Of a stretch of DNA of 64,000 nucleotides, positions 18,068 through 29,004 are shown one piece after another. Numbering within the stretch: the stretch's first letter is position 1; every line of letters begins with the position of its first letter. The notes beneath the pieces were generated by a model. The model saw nothing but the letters and a program-made list of their open reading frames with translations. It was not told where the DNA came from and ran no database searches. The DNA comes from PFJX01 sp044227325 (GTDB taxonomy: Bacteria; Pseudomonadota; Gammaproteobacteria; Burkholderiales; Thiobacillaceae), in assembly GCA_044227325.1 (NCBI GenBank), contig JBGAFI010000018.1, forward strand, positions 14,265-78,264. The letters are read 5' to 3'. The position numbers were made by a program, and so were the translations under genes.

Positions 18068-19880
18068 TGGTCGCACTGCGTTTGTGGTTATGCACGACTT
18101 GGCTGCAGGAGCACTTGCATGGATTGGCGCTTATTGGCTTCGCTTCAACCTGTGGGTACCCCCAGAATTCGCACAGGCCGGGCTGGGTACTCTAGTTTGG
18201 GTCATTCCTCTCGAGGCGCTGATCTTCTGGTATTTCGGCTTGTATCGCGGAATTTGGCGCTTTGCCAGCCTACCGGACCTCAAGCGTATCCTGAAAGCAG
18301 TGGCGGTGGTGGCTGTGTCCGTGCCCTTGTCTCTAGTGTTGTTCCGCATTCAGTCGGTGGTGCCGCGCAGTGTTCTGCTGCTCAATCCCGCTCTATTGCT
18401 ACTCATTATGGGGGGGAGCCGATTCCTGTTTCGCGCCTGGAAGGACCACAGAATGGCGGGATTGTTCCGTGCTACAAGTCCTGTATTGGTGCTGGGGGCT
18501 GGCTTGGCAGCCGATTACCTGTTACGCGAACTTGCACGGCAGCGCTCGGGCTATTGCGCCGTTGGCTTGCTTGATGACGACCCGGCTAAGTTCGGGAGGC
18601 TTATGCATGGTGTGGAAGTGCTGGGCACGCTGGATGATATTGAATCCGCCGCTAGAGAAGCTGCGGTCGCAGATGTCATACTCGCCATCCCTTCCTCCTC
18701 TCACAGCCAGCGTAAGGCCATTGCTGAACGTTGTGCTAATGCTGGGCTAAACCTTTTAATACTGCCATCCCTTCAGGACATCATGGACGGCCGGGTAAAT
18801 GTGGCAGAAGTCCGGAAAGTTGAACTCGACGATCTCCTAGGCCGCGATTCTGTGAGTCTTGATAACGCAGGTTTGTCCGAATGCCTATCGGGGAGGACAG
18901 TGATGGTAACTGGTGCGGGAGGCTCGATAGGTTCGGAATTATGCAGGCAGATTGCCCGTTTCAAACCTTCTTGCTTGGTCTTGTTTGAATTGTGCGAATT
19001 TTCCCTCTATCAACTTGAACAGGAGTTCCTAGATTGCTGTCCAAACCAAATTATTGCCTGTGTTGTGGGGAATGTTTGTGACAGTTCAAGGGTATCCGAA
19101 GTGGTCGATAGATTCAAGCCCGCCGTCATCTACCATGCTGCTGCGTACAAGCACGTGCCAATGATGGAGCAAGGTAATGCATTGCAGGCGCTCAGAAACA
19201 ACGTTATGGGAACCTGGGTGGTGGCGAAGGCTGCGTTGGACAACGGTACGGAAAAATTCGTAATGGTCTCAACAGACAAGGCCGTGAATCCTACCAATGT
19301 CATGGGGGCTTCGAAAAGGCTTGCTGAAATGGTGTGTCAGGCATTGCATGGCTCTGTGACCAGATACATTTCAGTGCGTTTCGGAAATGTGCTTGGCTCT
19401 TCCGGTAGTGTAATTCCCAAGTTCCAGAAACAGATTGAGGCTGGTGGGCCGGTGACAGTGACCCACCCCGACATCACGCGCTATTTTATGTCCATCCCAG
19501 AAGCAGCCCAATTGGTGCTCCAGGCAGGATTAATGGGACAGGGTGGTGAGATTTTTGTGCTTGATATGGGTGAGCCAGTCAAGATTACTGATCTCGCTCG
19601 CTTGATGATCAGCCTCTCTGGTAAACGTGAGGACGAGATTTCAATAGAATTTACCGGCCTGCGACCCGGTGAGAAGCTATTTGAGGAATTACTCGCGGAT
19701 GCCGAATCCACTTTACCAACCCCGCATAGCAAACTGAGGGTTGCTCGCGCCCGACAGCAAAACGCGGCGGAGGTGGCGTATATGCTGGATTGGATATCGG
19801 CAACACCGGTATCGGACGATGACGAGGTTAGAAATAAACTCAAAGAATGGGTGCCCGAGTATTGCCCTGCTAAGAACTGA
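18057..19880 (+). CDS. Polysaccharide biosynthesis protein, WbpM/CapD-type UDP-HexNAc 4,6-dehydratase
   Basis: A 607-residue protein with four N-terminal membrane helices (residues about 8-110), a first Rossmann segment (LVLGAGLAADYLLREL) and a C-terminal short-chain dehydrogenase domain (MVTGAGGSIGSELCRQIA, IYHAAAYKHVPMME, STDKAVNPTNVMGASKR). The catalytic triad carries Met in place of the usual Tyr (VMGASK), as in WbpM and PglF. It converts UDP-GlcNAc to the 4-keto-6-deoxy sugar. ATG 18057 follows GGAGG and overlaps the transferase gene by 11 bases. It closes the polysaccharide cluster and converges on the next gene. Confidence 0.9.
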   Translation: MKFSGRTAFVVMHDLAAGALAWIGAYWLRFNLWVPPEFAQAGLGTLVWVIPLEALIFWYFGLYRGIWRFASLPDLKRILKAVAVVAVSVPLSLVLFRIQSVVPRSVLLLNPALLLLIMGGSRFLFRAWKDHRMAGLFRATSPVLVLGAGLAADYLLRELARQRSGYCAVGLLDDDPAKFGRLMHGVEVLGTLDDIESAAREAAVADVILAIPSSSHSQRKAIAERCANAGLNLLILPSLQDIMDGRVNVAEVRKVELDDLLGRDSVSLDNAGLSECLSGRTVMVTGAGGSIGSELCRQIARFKPSCLVLFELCEFSLYQLEQEFLDCCPNQIIACVVGNVCDSSRVSEVVDRFKPAVIYHAAAYKHVPMMEQGNALQALRNNVMGTWVVAKAALDNGTEKFVMVSTDKAVNPTNVMGASKRLAEMVCQALHGSVTRYISVRFGNVLGSSGSVIPKFQKQIEAGGPVTVTHPDITRYFMSIPEAAQLVLQAGLMGQGGEIFVLDMGEPVKITDLARLMISLSGKREDEISIEFTGLRPGEKLFEELLADAESTLPTPHSKLRVARARQQNAAEVAYMLDWISATPVSDDDEVRNKLKEWVPEYCPAKN

Positions 19881-19891
19881 CCGTTTGGTGA

Positions 19892-20860
19892 TCAGTTGGC
19901 ATGTCCTTCCCGTTCGATTATCCTTGCTGCTACCAATCCTTGGGCGATGGCGGTGAGCACGGAGGGCTGGGGTGTATCAGTGATGTCGCCTGCGGCATAG
20001 ATGCGGGGAGTCGAGGTACGTTGCCAGCTGTCCACGTGAACGTGGCCATTGGCGGTCATGTCAGGCCGCAGATGGGGAGACAGGTGCTCCAGCAAGTCGG
20101 TGTTGGGACGATAGCCGAACATAACCAGCAGCCACTGAAATTCCTGCTGTTTCCCGGGCCATTCCACTCGGATGCACGCGTTGTCCCCAGTAAGCCGTGT
20201 GGGAACGCAATGGTCGCGCAGCTCGATTTCCGGCCGTTCCGCACAAGAAGCGAGGAAAGCGGCGCGCGCGGAGATGGCCGCGCGGGCGCATACCAAGACC
20301 CGGTTGCCCAGTTCCGCCAGGAACAGCGCATGGTCAAGGGCGTTGTCGCCGCCGCCGAGTATCAGCACATTTTCGTTCCGAATGCCGTCCCGGATGGTGT
20401 GGGAGAGTGGACCGATGATGACCTTGCTGCTTGCTCGGGCGAGCTTTTCGAGCTCGGGTGTCGCGTAAGGTTGCATGCCGGTGGCCAGGACGACGGCATC
20501 GGCATTGAGGGATTTCGATCCGCCATCCGGGACGGCAAGGGTGAGAGTGAAACCGGGGCCATGCTTCTCCACCCGTGCCACCTCGGTTCGGTACAGCGTG
20601 GATATGGGCAGACTTGCATAGTGCTCCGCCATGCGCCGGGTCATATCTTCGCCTGATTCACCGGGCGAACCCAGCATCCACAGATTGGGATGGAAATTGG
20701 TGCGCTGGGCGCCGCCCACGTGGTCCGTGCGTTCGATGACGATGGGGGTCAGTCCGAAGGACAGGCAGGCGTTCGCGCAGGACATGCCGGCGGGGCCACC
20801 GCCGATGATGGCGACTGTGAGGGAGTCAGAGCTGGAGGTGGGGCGCGGGTCCGTTATCAT
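19892..20860 (-). CDS. FAD-dependent pyridine nucleotide oxidoreductase (thioredoxin-reductase-like fold)
   Basis: A 322-residue flavoprotein with an N-terminal FAD site TVAIIGGGPAGMSCANA and a second dinucleotide site VLILGGGDNALDHALFLAELG, ending in IYAAGDITDTPQPSVLTAIAQGL, the usual FAD-contacting motif. It lacks the redox CxxC of thioredoxin reductases, so it is more likely a ferredoxin/flavodoxin-NADP reductase-like enzyme or another small flavin reductase. ATG 20860 is chosen as a start close to the FAD motif; an in-frame ATG at 20911 would add 17 residues. It is divergent from the MidA-like gene. Confidence 0.75.
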   Translation of the reverse strand: MITDPRPTSSSDSLTVAIIGGGPAGMSCANACLSFGLTPIVIERTDHVGGAQRTNFHPNLWMLGSPGESGEDMTRRMAEHYASLPISTLYRTEVARVEKHGPGFTLTLAVPDGGSKSLNADAVVLATGMQPYATPELEKLARASSKVIIGPLSHTIRDGIRNENVLILGGGDNALDHALFLAELGNRVLVCARAAISARAAFLASCAERPEIELRDHCVPTRLTGDNACIRVEWPGKQQEFQWLLVMFGYRPNTDLLEHLSPHLRPDMTANGHVHVDSWQRTSTPRIYAAGDITDTPQPSVLTAIAQGLVAARIIEREGHAN

Positions 20861-20885
20861 CGCCGGCAAAACTAGCACAGCCGAC

Positions 20886-22000
20886 ATGTCACCACCAATT
20901 CCCATGCCCAATATTGCCTTGCCGAGCCCGGATGCCGATGCGCTGGCTCATAGCCGGAAACTGGCCTCCCATATCCGCGCGGAGATTGATCAGCGGGATG
21001 GCTGGATTCCCTTCGCGCGTTACATGGAATTGGCCTTGTATGCGCCGGGACTGGGTTACTACGCGGGCGGCGCGGCCAAGTTCGGCGCCCCCGGCGACTT
21101 CGTCACGGCGCCGGAAATAACGCCGCTGTTCGGGCGAACCCTGGCGCGTGCGGCCGCTGGGGTGGTGCGGGAGACCGGTGGCGATATCCTGGAGCTCGGC
21201 GCCGGCAGCGGCCGCTTGGCATTGGATATATTGGGCGAATTGGAACGTCTGGACGGTCTGCCCCGGCGCTATCGGATTCTCGAAGTCAGTCCGGATCTGC
21301 GCGAACGGCAGCGGAATCTCTTCGCGGCGCGCGCGCCCCACCTTCTGTCCCGGGTCGAATGGCTCGACGCGCTGCCGCAATCTTGCAGCGGCCTGATTCT
21401 GGGCAATGAGGTTCTCGATGCCTTGCCCGCGCATCTGCTGGGACGGCGGGATGGGGTCGTCTTCGAGCGGGGCGTGGCCTTGGCGGGCGGAGATTCCGAC
21501 AACGGGAGCGTTTTCGCATGGGACGACCGGATGCCCGGTTCAGACGAGTTGGTCGGGCTTGCCTCGGTTTTTCCGGCTACCGGCGATTATCTTTCCGAGG
21601 TCTGCCTCGCCGCGTTCGCCCTGGTGTCCAGCCTGGCGGAATGCCTGGAACGGGGCGTCCTGCTGTTCATCGACTACGGATTCCCCCGCGCCGAGTATTA
21701 CCACCCCCAGCGCCATATGGGCACATTGAAAGTCCACTACCGTCACTACAGCCTGGACGACCCGTTTTTCCTGCCCGGACTGGCGGATATCACCGCGCAC
21801 GTGGATTTCAGCGCGGTTGCCCAGGCTGGCGCGGAAGCCGGTCTGGAGCTGCTTGGTTACACCAGCCAGGCGGGATTCCTGATCGATGCCGGCATCCTGG
21901 ATCGGAGATGGGGGAATTGTTCAAGGCCATCGCCCTCGGGCGGGGCATCTCGGGGGAGTTGATCGGGTTCCGGCGCGGCGACCGGCGTGGCGCGCTTTAG
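20886..22000 (+). pseudogene. MidA/NDUFAF7-type SAM-dependent methyltransferase gene, broken near the 3' end
   Basis: The frame from ATG 20886 encodes a MidA-family (DUF185) methyltransferase: YMELALYAPGLGYYAGG, FVTAPEITPLFG, DILELGAGSGRLALDIL, GNEVLDALPAHLL, FIDYGFPRAEYYH, and GTLKVHYRHY. After AGILD (codon ending 21902) this frame drifts into RRWGNCSRP and stops at 21962. The conserved C-terminal block EMGELFKAIALGRG then appears in a different frame from 21905 to the TAG at 22000. The roughly 25 residues normally lying between these blocks are absent, so a deletion of some tens of bases plus a frame change has occurred. The core domain may still fold, but the family C-terminus is lost. Confidence 0.75.
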
Positions 22001-22029
22001 CGCGCTGGCTTGCCGGCTTGGGCGGCCGG

Positions 22030-22479
22030 CTACTTGTCGCGCCGCTTGCGCGGCTCGTAATGGACCACGGCGCGCATGATCTCCGAATAGGGGAAACGCG
22101 CCACGTCGCCGTATTTATCGACGCCTTCCATCATCAGTTCCGCCACGTCGGCCTCGACCTCCTGGCCATGGGAAAGCAGGGTCTTCAGGCCCAGCACGCC
22201 GCCGCATTGGGCGCGGATTTCCTTGCCGAAGGGCCAGGGCTTGTCCGGTTCCATGTGCAGGGCGAAACGGGCGTTGTGATGCAGCGCTTCGTGGAATGCC
22301 TTGCAGCGGCTGTTCGCGTCCCGCTCGGAGCAGGTGATGGCTTCCCGCTCGGCCAATAACAAGCGGCGCGCCTTGAAGCAGACCACGCATCGGGAAAGCA
22401 GCGCCCGCTCGAAGGGGCAGGGCAGATCGATGGCGGTTTCCCGGACCTGCCGATAAGCGTCTTCGTTGTAGCCGCTCAT
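22030..22479 (-). CDS. Conserved hypothetical cysteine-containing protein
   Basis: A 149-residue soluble protein that I do not recognise by name. It has cysteines at 21, 31, 34 (CVVC), 50, 59 and 92 and several histidines (HEALHHNARFALH near 63-75), so metal or iron-sulfur binding is possible. It is the last gene of a minus-strand run behind secA and the 75-residue gene at 22495, only 15 bases after the latter, and is probably cotranscribed with it. No function is assigned. Confidence 0.6.
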   Translation of the reverse strand: MSGYNEDAYRQVRETAIDLPCPFERALLSRCVVCFKARRLLLAEREAITCSERDANSRCKAFHEALHHNARFALHMEPDKPWPFGKEIRAQCGGVLGLKTLLSHGQEVEADVAELMMEGVDKYGDVARFPYSEIMRAVVHYEPRKRRDK

Positions 22480-22494
22480 GGCCTCGACTCGCGC

Positions 22495-22722
22495 TTAGTA
22501 GTCGTCCCCGGCCAAGGAGGCATCCAACTCCCGGGGTTGGGACAGGGTGTCCTCGGCGGCCAACTCGTTCTCGGCGAAGATCATCTTGATGACTTGCCCT
22601 GAGGTGGGACTCAACTGCTTGCGCAGTTCGTTGGCGACAGTCTTGGCTTCCTTGAAGCTCTCGGCCTGGCCCTGCTTGGCCAGGATGTTCAGTGGGCCGA
22701 CCTTGTAGATGTAGTAGGGCAT
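22495..22722 (-). CDS. Conserved small hypothetical protein, 75 aa
   Basis: A compact acidic protein starting MPYYIYKVGPLNILAKQG and ending in an acidic tail with SQPRELDASLAGDDY. The sequence FKEAKTVANELRKQL followed by VIKMIFAENELAAEDTL suggests a small alpha/beta domain. I recognise the pattern as a family of small proteobacterial hypotheticals without known role. It lies 51 bases downstream of secA on the same strand and just before the cysteine-containing gene; the pair probably share a transcript. Confidence 0.6.
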   Translation of the reverse strand: MPYYIYKVGPLNILAKQGQAESFKEAKTVANELRKQLSPTSGQVIKMIFAENELAAEDTLSQPRELDASLAGDDY

Positions 22723-22773
22723 GATGCTCGAATGGACGAATAACCGAGTGGAATTGTCGGTTATGCGCCGGTC

Positions 22774-25512
<2,739 letters not shown>

Positions 25513-25591
25513 GAAAAATGAAGGGGATAGGTGGGATTCGGAAAATCGGACAATGCTAACATATCCATGTTCCAGCCCTTCCCGACAGTTG

Positions 25592-26029
25592 ATGGCTTTC
25601 CGTCCATCCCCTCTTGTCCGCGTTCGCGGATTGCTACAGGCGGATCATGCCTTCGCCGCGGCGCTGCCCGAAGCGGAACGCCTGGTCGACCTGAATCGCC
25701 GTTTCGCCGCGGTGGTGCCCAAGGCGGTCGCGCTGGCCTGCCGGGTCGCGGCCATCCAGGGGGAAACGGCGCTGGTGTTCTGCGCGAACGGCGCGGCCGC
25801 GAGCCGGGTGCGCGCCCAGGCGAAGGGAGTCGCCCAGGTGCTGGCCCAGGCCGGCGTCGCCGCCGTGAAGGTGAAGGTTCGCGCGGACTGGTCGCTGCCC
25901 CAGCGGCCGGAAAAACAAGAACTCCCCGCCGCCGCCCTGGGCGCGTTCCGGGATCTCGAAGGGCAACTGCCGGAAGGCGAGCTCAAGGCCGCCGTGGAGC
26001 GGCTCCTGGCGCGGCGTCACGCCGCCTGA
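25592..26029 (+). CDS. DUF721 (DciA-like) domain protein
   Basis: A 145-residue protein with the DUF721 pattern: leading basic/hydrophobic helix (LVRVRGLLQADHAFAAALPEAERLVDLNRRFAAVVPKA) followed by a KH-like segment ALACRVAAIQGETALVFCANGAAASRVRAQAKGV. DciA proteins load the replicative helicase in bacteria that lack DnaC, although this is a divergent example and that role is only inferred. ATG 25592 is used because it gives the family's usual start; it lacks a clear ribosome-binding site, and an ATG at 25553 is possible. It is divergent from secA. Confidence 0.65.
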   Translation: MAFRPSPLVRVRGLLQADHAFAAALPEAERLVDLNRRFAAVVPKAVALACRVAAIQGETALVFCANGAAASRVRAQAKGVAQVLAQAGVAAVKVKVRADWSLPQRPEKQELPAAALGAFRDLEGQLPEGELKAAVERLLARRHAA

Positions 26030-26047
26030 CCCGGTTACAATCCGGCC

Positions 26048-26608
26048 ATGATCCCGAGCTGCAACATTTTTCTGGTCGGCCTCATGGGCGCCGGCAAGAC
26101 CACCATCGGCAAGCTGCTGGCCAAGCAGCGCGGCCTGGAATTCCTGGATTCCGATCATGAGATCGTCGCCCGTTGCGGCGTCTCCATCCCCACCATTTTC
26201 GAGATCGAGGGCGAGGCCGGCTTCCGCAAGCGGGAGTCGGCCATGATCGACGAACTCTCCCTGCGCCGGGGCCTGGTCCTGGCGACCGGCGGCGGCGCCG
26301 TGCTGCTGGAGGAAAACCGCGCGCTGCTGAAGGCGCGCGGCACCGTGGTCTACCTGCGCTGCCAGCCGCAGGAACTCTATATGCGCACGCGCCACGACAA
26401 GAACCGCCCGCTGCTGCAAACCGACGACCCGCTCAAGAAGCTGAAGGAGTTGTACGCCGTCCGCCATCCCCTCTACATGCAGGTGGCGGACATCGTGCTG
26501 GAATCCGGGCGGCAGAGCACCCATAGCCTGGTGCACCGCCTGGAGAACAGTTTGAACCTGTCCTCGATCGGTGCCCGCGCTCCCTGCGTGTCGCCCTTGT
26601 CGGCGTGA
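26048..26608 (+). CDS. aroK: Shikimate kinase
   Basis: A 186-residue P-loop kinase: Walker A GLMGAGKTTIGKLLA, shikimate-binding FLDSDHEIV and RKRES, ATGGGAVL, and the lid arginine region TRHDKNRPLLQ. It phosphorylates shikimate at the 3-hydroxyl in aromatic amino acid synthesis. In most relatives aroK is followed directly by aroB; here the next gene is an O-antigen-ligase-like membrane protein, so the usual operon has been broken. The last 15 or so residues (IGARAPCVSPLSA) look like a poorly conserved tail. Confidence 0.93.
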   Translation: MIPSCNIFLVGLMGAGKTTIGKLLAKQRGLEFLDSDHEIVARCGVSIPTIFEIEGEAGFRKRESAMIDELSLRRGLVLATGGGAVLLEENRALLKARGTVVYLRCQPQELYMRTRHDKNRPLLQTDDPLKKLKELYAVRHPLYMQVADIVLESGRQSTHSLVHRLENSLNLSSIGARAPCVSPLSA

Positions 26609-26646
26609 CGCGATATCCCTCACAAAGTCTGAAAGGCTGAAACTTC

Positions 26647-29004
26647 GTGGATTTCGCGTCGCGTACCGCGCCCGTGAGCTGGTTGCTGAAAATCCTGGCC
26701 GTCCTGGTCACCTTCCTGGCGCTGGCGGGACTTCAGCGATATCCCTATGCCCAACTCGAATTGGGACTGGGGCTCGCGGTCTACGCGCTGCTGGGACTTT
26801 GGCGACCTCATCTGCTGTTGCTGCTGATGCCACCCTGGCTGGCCCTGGTCAACCTGGCGCCTTGGAGCGGCAGCCTGTTTCTGGAGGATTACGATCTCTT
26901 CCTGGCGGTGACCTTGGCGGTGCTCCTGGCGCGGGGCCTCTATGCGACGCGGATCCGCTTGACGCTGGGCGAATGGGTTTTCCTGGGGTTGCTGACCCTC
27001 TCCTACGGCATCGGCATGGTCAGAGGCCTGCTGCCCCTGCCGGACTGGAATCCGGTCGAGTTGTCCAGCTATTACAGCCAGTGGAATGCCCTGCGGCTTT
27101 CCAAGAGTTATTTCTGGGCATTGGTGTTGTTTCCCGGGCTGGTTGCCCTGTTGCGCCTCGATCAGCGCCGTACCCGCGATAGCCTGGTCTGGGGGCTGGC
27201 GCTGGCGGGCGGGGCGCTGGGGGTGGTGGCGATGTGGGAAAGAGGGGTGTTCGAGGCCATGGCGGCGGCGAGAGACCGCTACGCCATCCTGCGCGCCTTG
27301 CTGGATTTCACCACGCCCTACCGGATCACGGGGCTGTTTTCCGAAATGCACACGGGGGGCGAGGCTATCGATGGTTTTGTGGCCCTGGTCTGGCCTTTCG
27401 CGCTCCTGGCCGCCGCCACAAGCCGCTCGCGTCCGATCATGGCTTTGGGCGGATTCTGCCTTGCCGGCATCCTGTATGCCGGCGTGACGACGTTTTCCCG
27501 GGCCACCTACCTCGCCTTGCTGGCGGGGGCGTTGTCCGGGGGGCTGCTGTGGTTCGTTTCCCGCCGCGAGGGGCGAAGGCCGATCTCCACGCTGGCGGTC
27601 CGGGCGATCCCCGGATTGCTGGCGCCGGTTTTGCTCGCCTATGTGTTCACGCGCGGCGGGATTCAGGCCATGGCCATCGGCTTGTTGGGTTGGAGCGCCT
27701 GCCTGTTTTCTGGCCATCTGGCGTCCAGAGGACGTTTTCCGGCATGGGTGGGGATGGCGATATTGATGTCATGCGCCGCCGCCTGGGGCATGGCGGAGAG
27801 CATGATGAGCAGCAGGTGGGTGACGAATACCTCCCTCGCCGCGGGTCTGTTGAGCGTGTTTGCCGCGCTGATCGTCGGCGTGGGCGGGTTCTCCTCCGGC
27901 CGGCGGCTGGGGCCCTTGGTGGGCACGCATGGCGTGCTCGTGGCCGCGCTGGTGATCGTGTTCTCGGTGGGCATCGTCTCTCCCGCGCTGCTGGGATCCC
28001 GCATGGAAGTGCGGACCGCCACCAATGAACAGGATCTGGAAACGCGCGTGGCGCATTGGCGCGACGCCATCTCCATCATGAATCCGGATGCGGTGACGAC
28101 CTTGTTCGGCATGGGGATCGGCAGGTTTCCCGCCACCTATCTGTGGGCCCATTCCACGGAAAACCAGGGAAGCTACCGTTTCCTCGCCGACACCAATGGG
28201 TATCACCTGGCTTTGGGCGGCGGGCAGGATCTGCGCTTCACCCAGAGGATCGCCCTGCCGGCCTTTGAAACCTACACGCTATCCATGGACGTGCGTACCG
28301 CCGACCCCAAGGCTTGGCTGCGTGTCCTGGTCTACCGTCGCAACATCCTGTTGCCCAACGAGTGGCCGGGGCAGCATCTCAAATTCGAATCCAAGGTCGA
28401 GAATACGGACGGCCAGTGGCACAGGCTCACCTGGACGTTCAATTCGGGAACCCTGGGGGACGGCGCCCGGTTCGGGCGCCAGTTCCTGGTGCTCGAGTTG
28501 ATGAACTGGCGCAAGTACGACTACGTGAACCGCGCGGGCACCGTCCTCGAGATCGACAATGTCAGCCTTAAGGATGCCCAAGGCCGGGAACTGCTGGCCA
28601 ACGGAGATTTTTCCAGGGGCCTGGAGCGATGGTTTCCCTATTTCGATTTCAATCACCTGCCTTGGCACATCAAGAACGTCTGGGTGAAGGTCTTCTTCGA
28701 CCAAGGCTGGTTCGGCCTGATCGGATTCGCGGGTTTTCTGGCCGCCACCATCTTCGCCGCGGTCAAGCGCGGGCTGCAGGGCGACCCCTGGGGTTTGGCG
28801 GTGAGCGCGTCCATGGCGAGCTTCCTCGCGGTGGGCTTGTTCGGCGGGCTGCTGGATATGCCGCGCATCATCTTCATGTGTTATCTGATGCTGTTCGTCA
28901 CCGCCCTGTCCGGCCCCATCAGGCGGAAGAGGCTTCGCTCGCCGGCGCAGGGCAAGGGATCAGCGGAGCCGTTCCCTGCCGCTCAAGAGCCAGCCGAAGG
29001 CTAG
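26647..29004 (+). CDS. O-antigen ligase-like membrane protein with an inserted beta-sandwich-like domain
   Basis: A 785-residue protein with GTG start. Residues 1 to about 505 carry ten or more membrane helices with the Wzy_C-type segment TTFSRATYLALLAGALSGG and LFGMGIGRFPATYLWAHS. Residues about 515-665 form a soluble insert (LGGGQDLRFTQRIALPA, TLSMDVRTADPKAWLRVLVY, DGQWHRLTWTF, LEIDNVSLKD, LLANGDFSRGLERWFPYFD) resembling carbohydrate-binding jelly-roll modules. It is followed by VWVKVFFDQGWFGLIGFAGFLAA, the normal last membrane helices of the ligase family. The insert lies in the periplasmic loop. The protein could ligate or polymerise a glycan other than that of region 1. Its 3' end overlaps the VanZ gene tail-to-tail by 45 bases. 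Confidence 0.68.
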   Translation: MDFASRTAPVSWLLKILAVLVTFLALAGLQRYPYAQLELGLGLAVYALLGLWRPHLLLLLMPPWLALVNLAPWSGSLFLEDYDLFLAVTLAVLLARGLYATRIRLTLGEWVFLGLLTLSYGIGMVRGLLPLPDWNPVELSSYYSQWNALRLSKSYFWALVLFPGLVALLRLDQRRTRDSLVWGLALAGGALGVVAMWERGVFEAMAAARDRYAILRALLDFTTPYRITGLFSEMHTGGEAIDGFVALVWPFALLAAATSRSRPIMALGGFCLAGILYAGVTTFSRATYLALLAGALSGGLLWFVSRREGRRPISTLAVRAIPGLLAPVLLAYVFTRGGIQAMAIGLLGWSACLFSGHLASRGRFPAWVGMAILMSCAAAWGMAESMMSSRWVTNTSLAAGLLSVFAALIVGVGGFSSGRRLGPLVGTHGVLVAALVIVFSVGIVSPALLGSRMEVRTATNEQDLETRVAHWRDAISIMNPDAVTTLFGMGIGRFPATYLWAHSTENQGSYRFLADTNGYHLALGGGQDLRFTQRIALPAFETYTLSMDVRTADPKAWLRVLVYRRNILLPNEWPGQHLKFESKVENTDGQWHRLTWTFNSGTLGDGARFGRQFLVLELMNWRKYDYVNRAGTVLEIDNVSLKDAQGRELLANGDFSRGLERWFPYFDFNHLPWHIKNVWVKVFFDQGWFGLIGFAGFLAATIFAAVKRGLQGDPWGLAVSASMASFLAVGLFGGLLDMPRIIFMCYLMLFVTALSGPIRRKRLRSPAQGKGSAEPFPAAQEPAEG

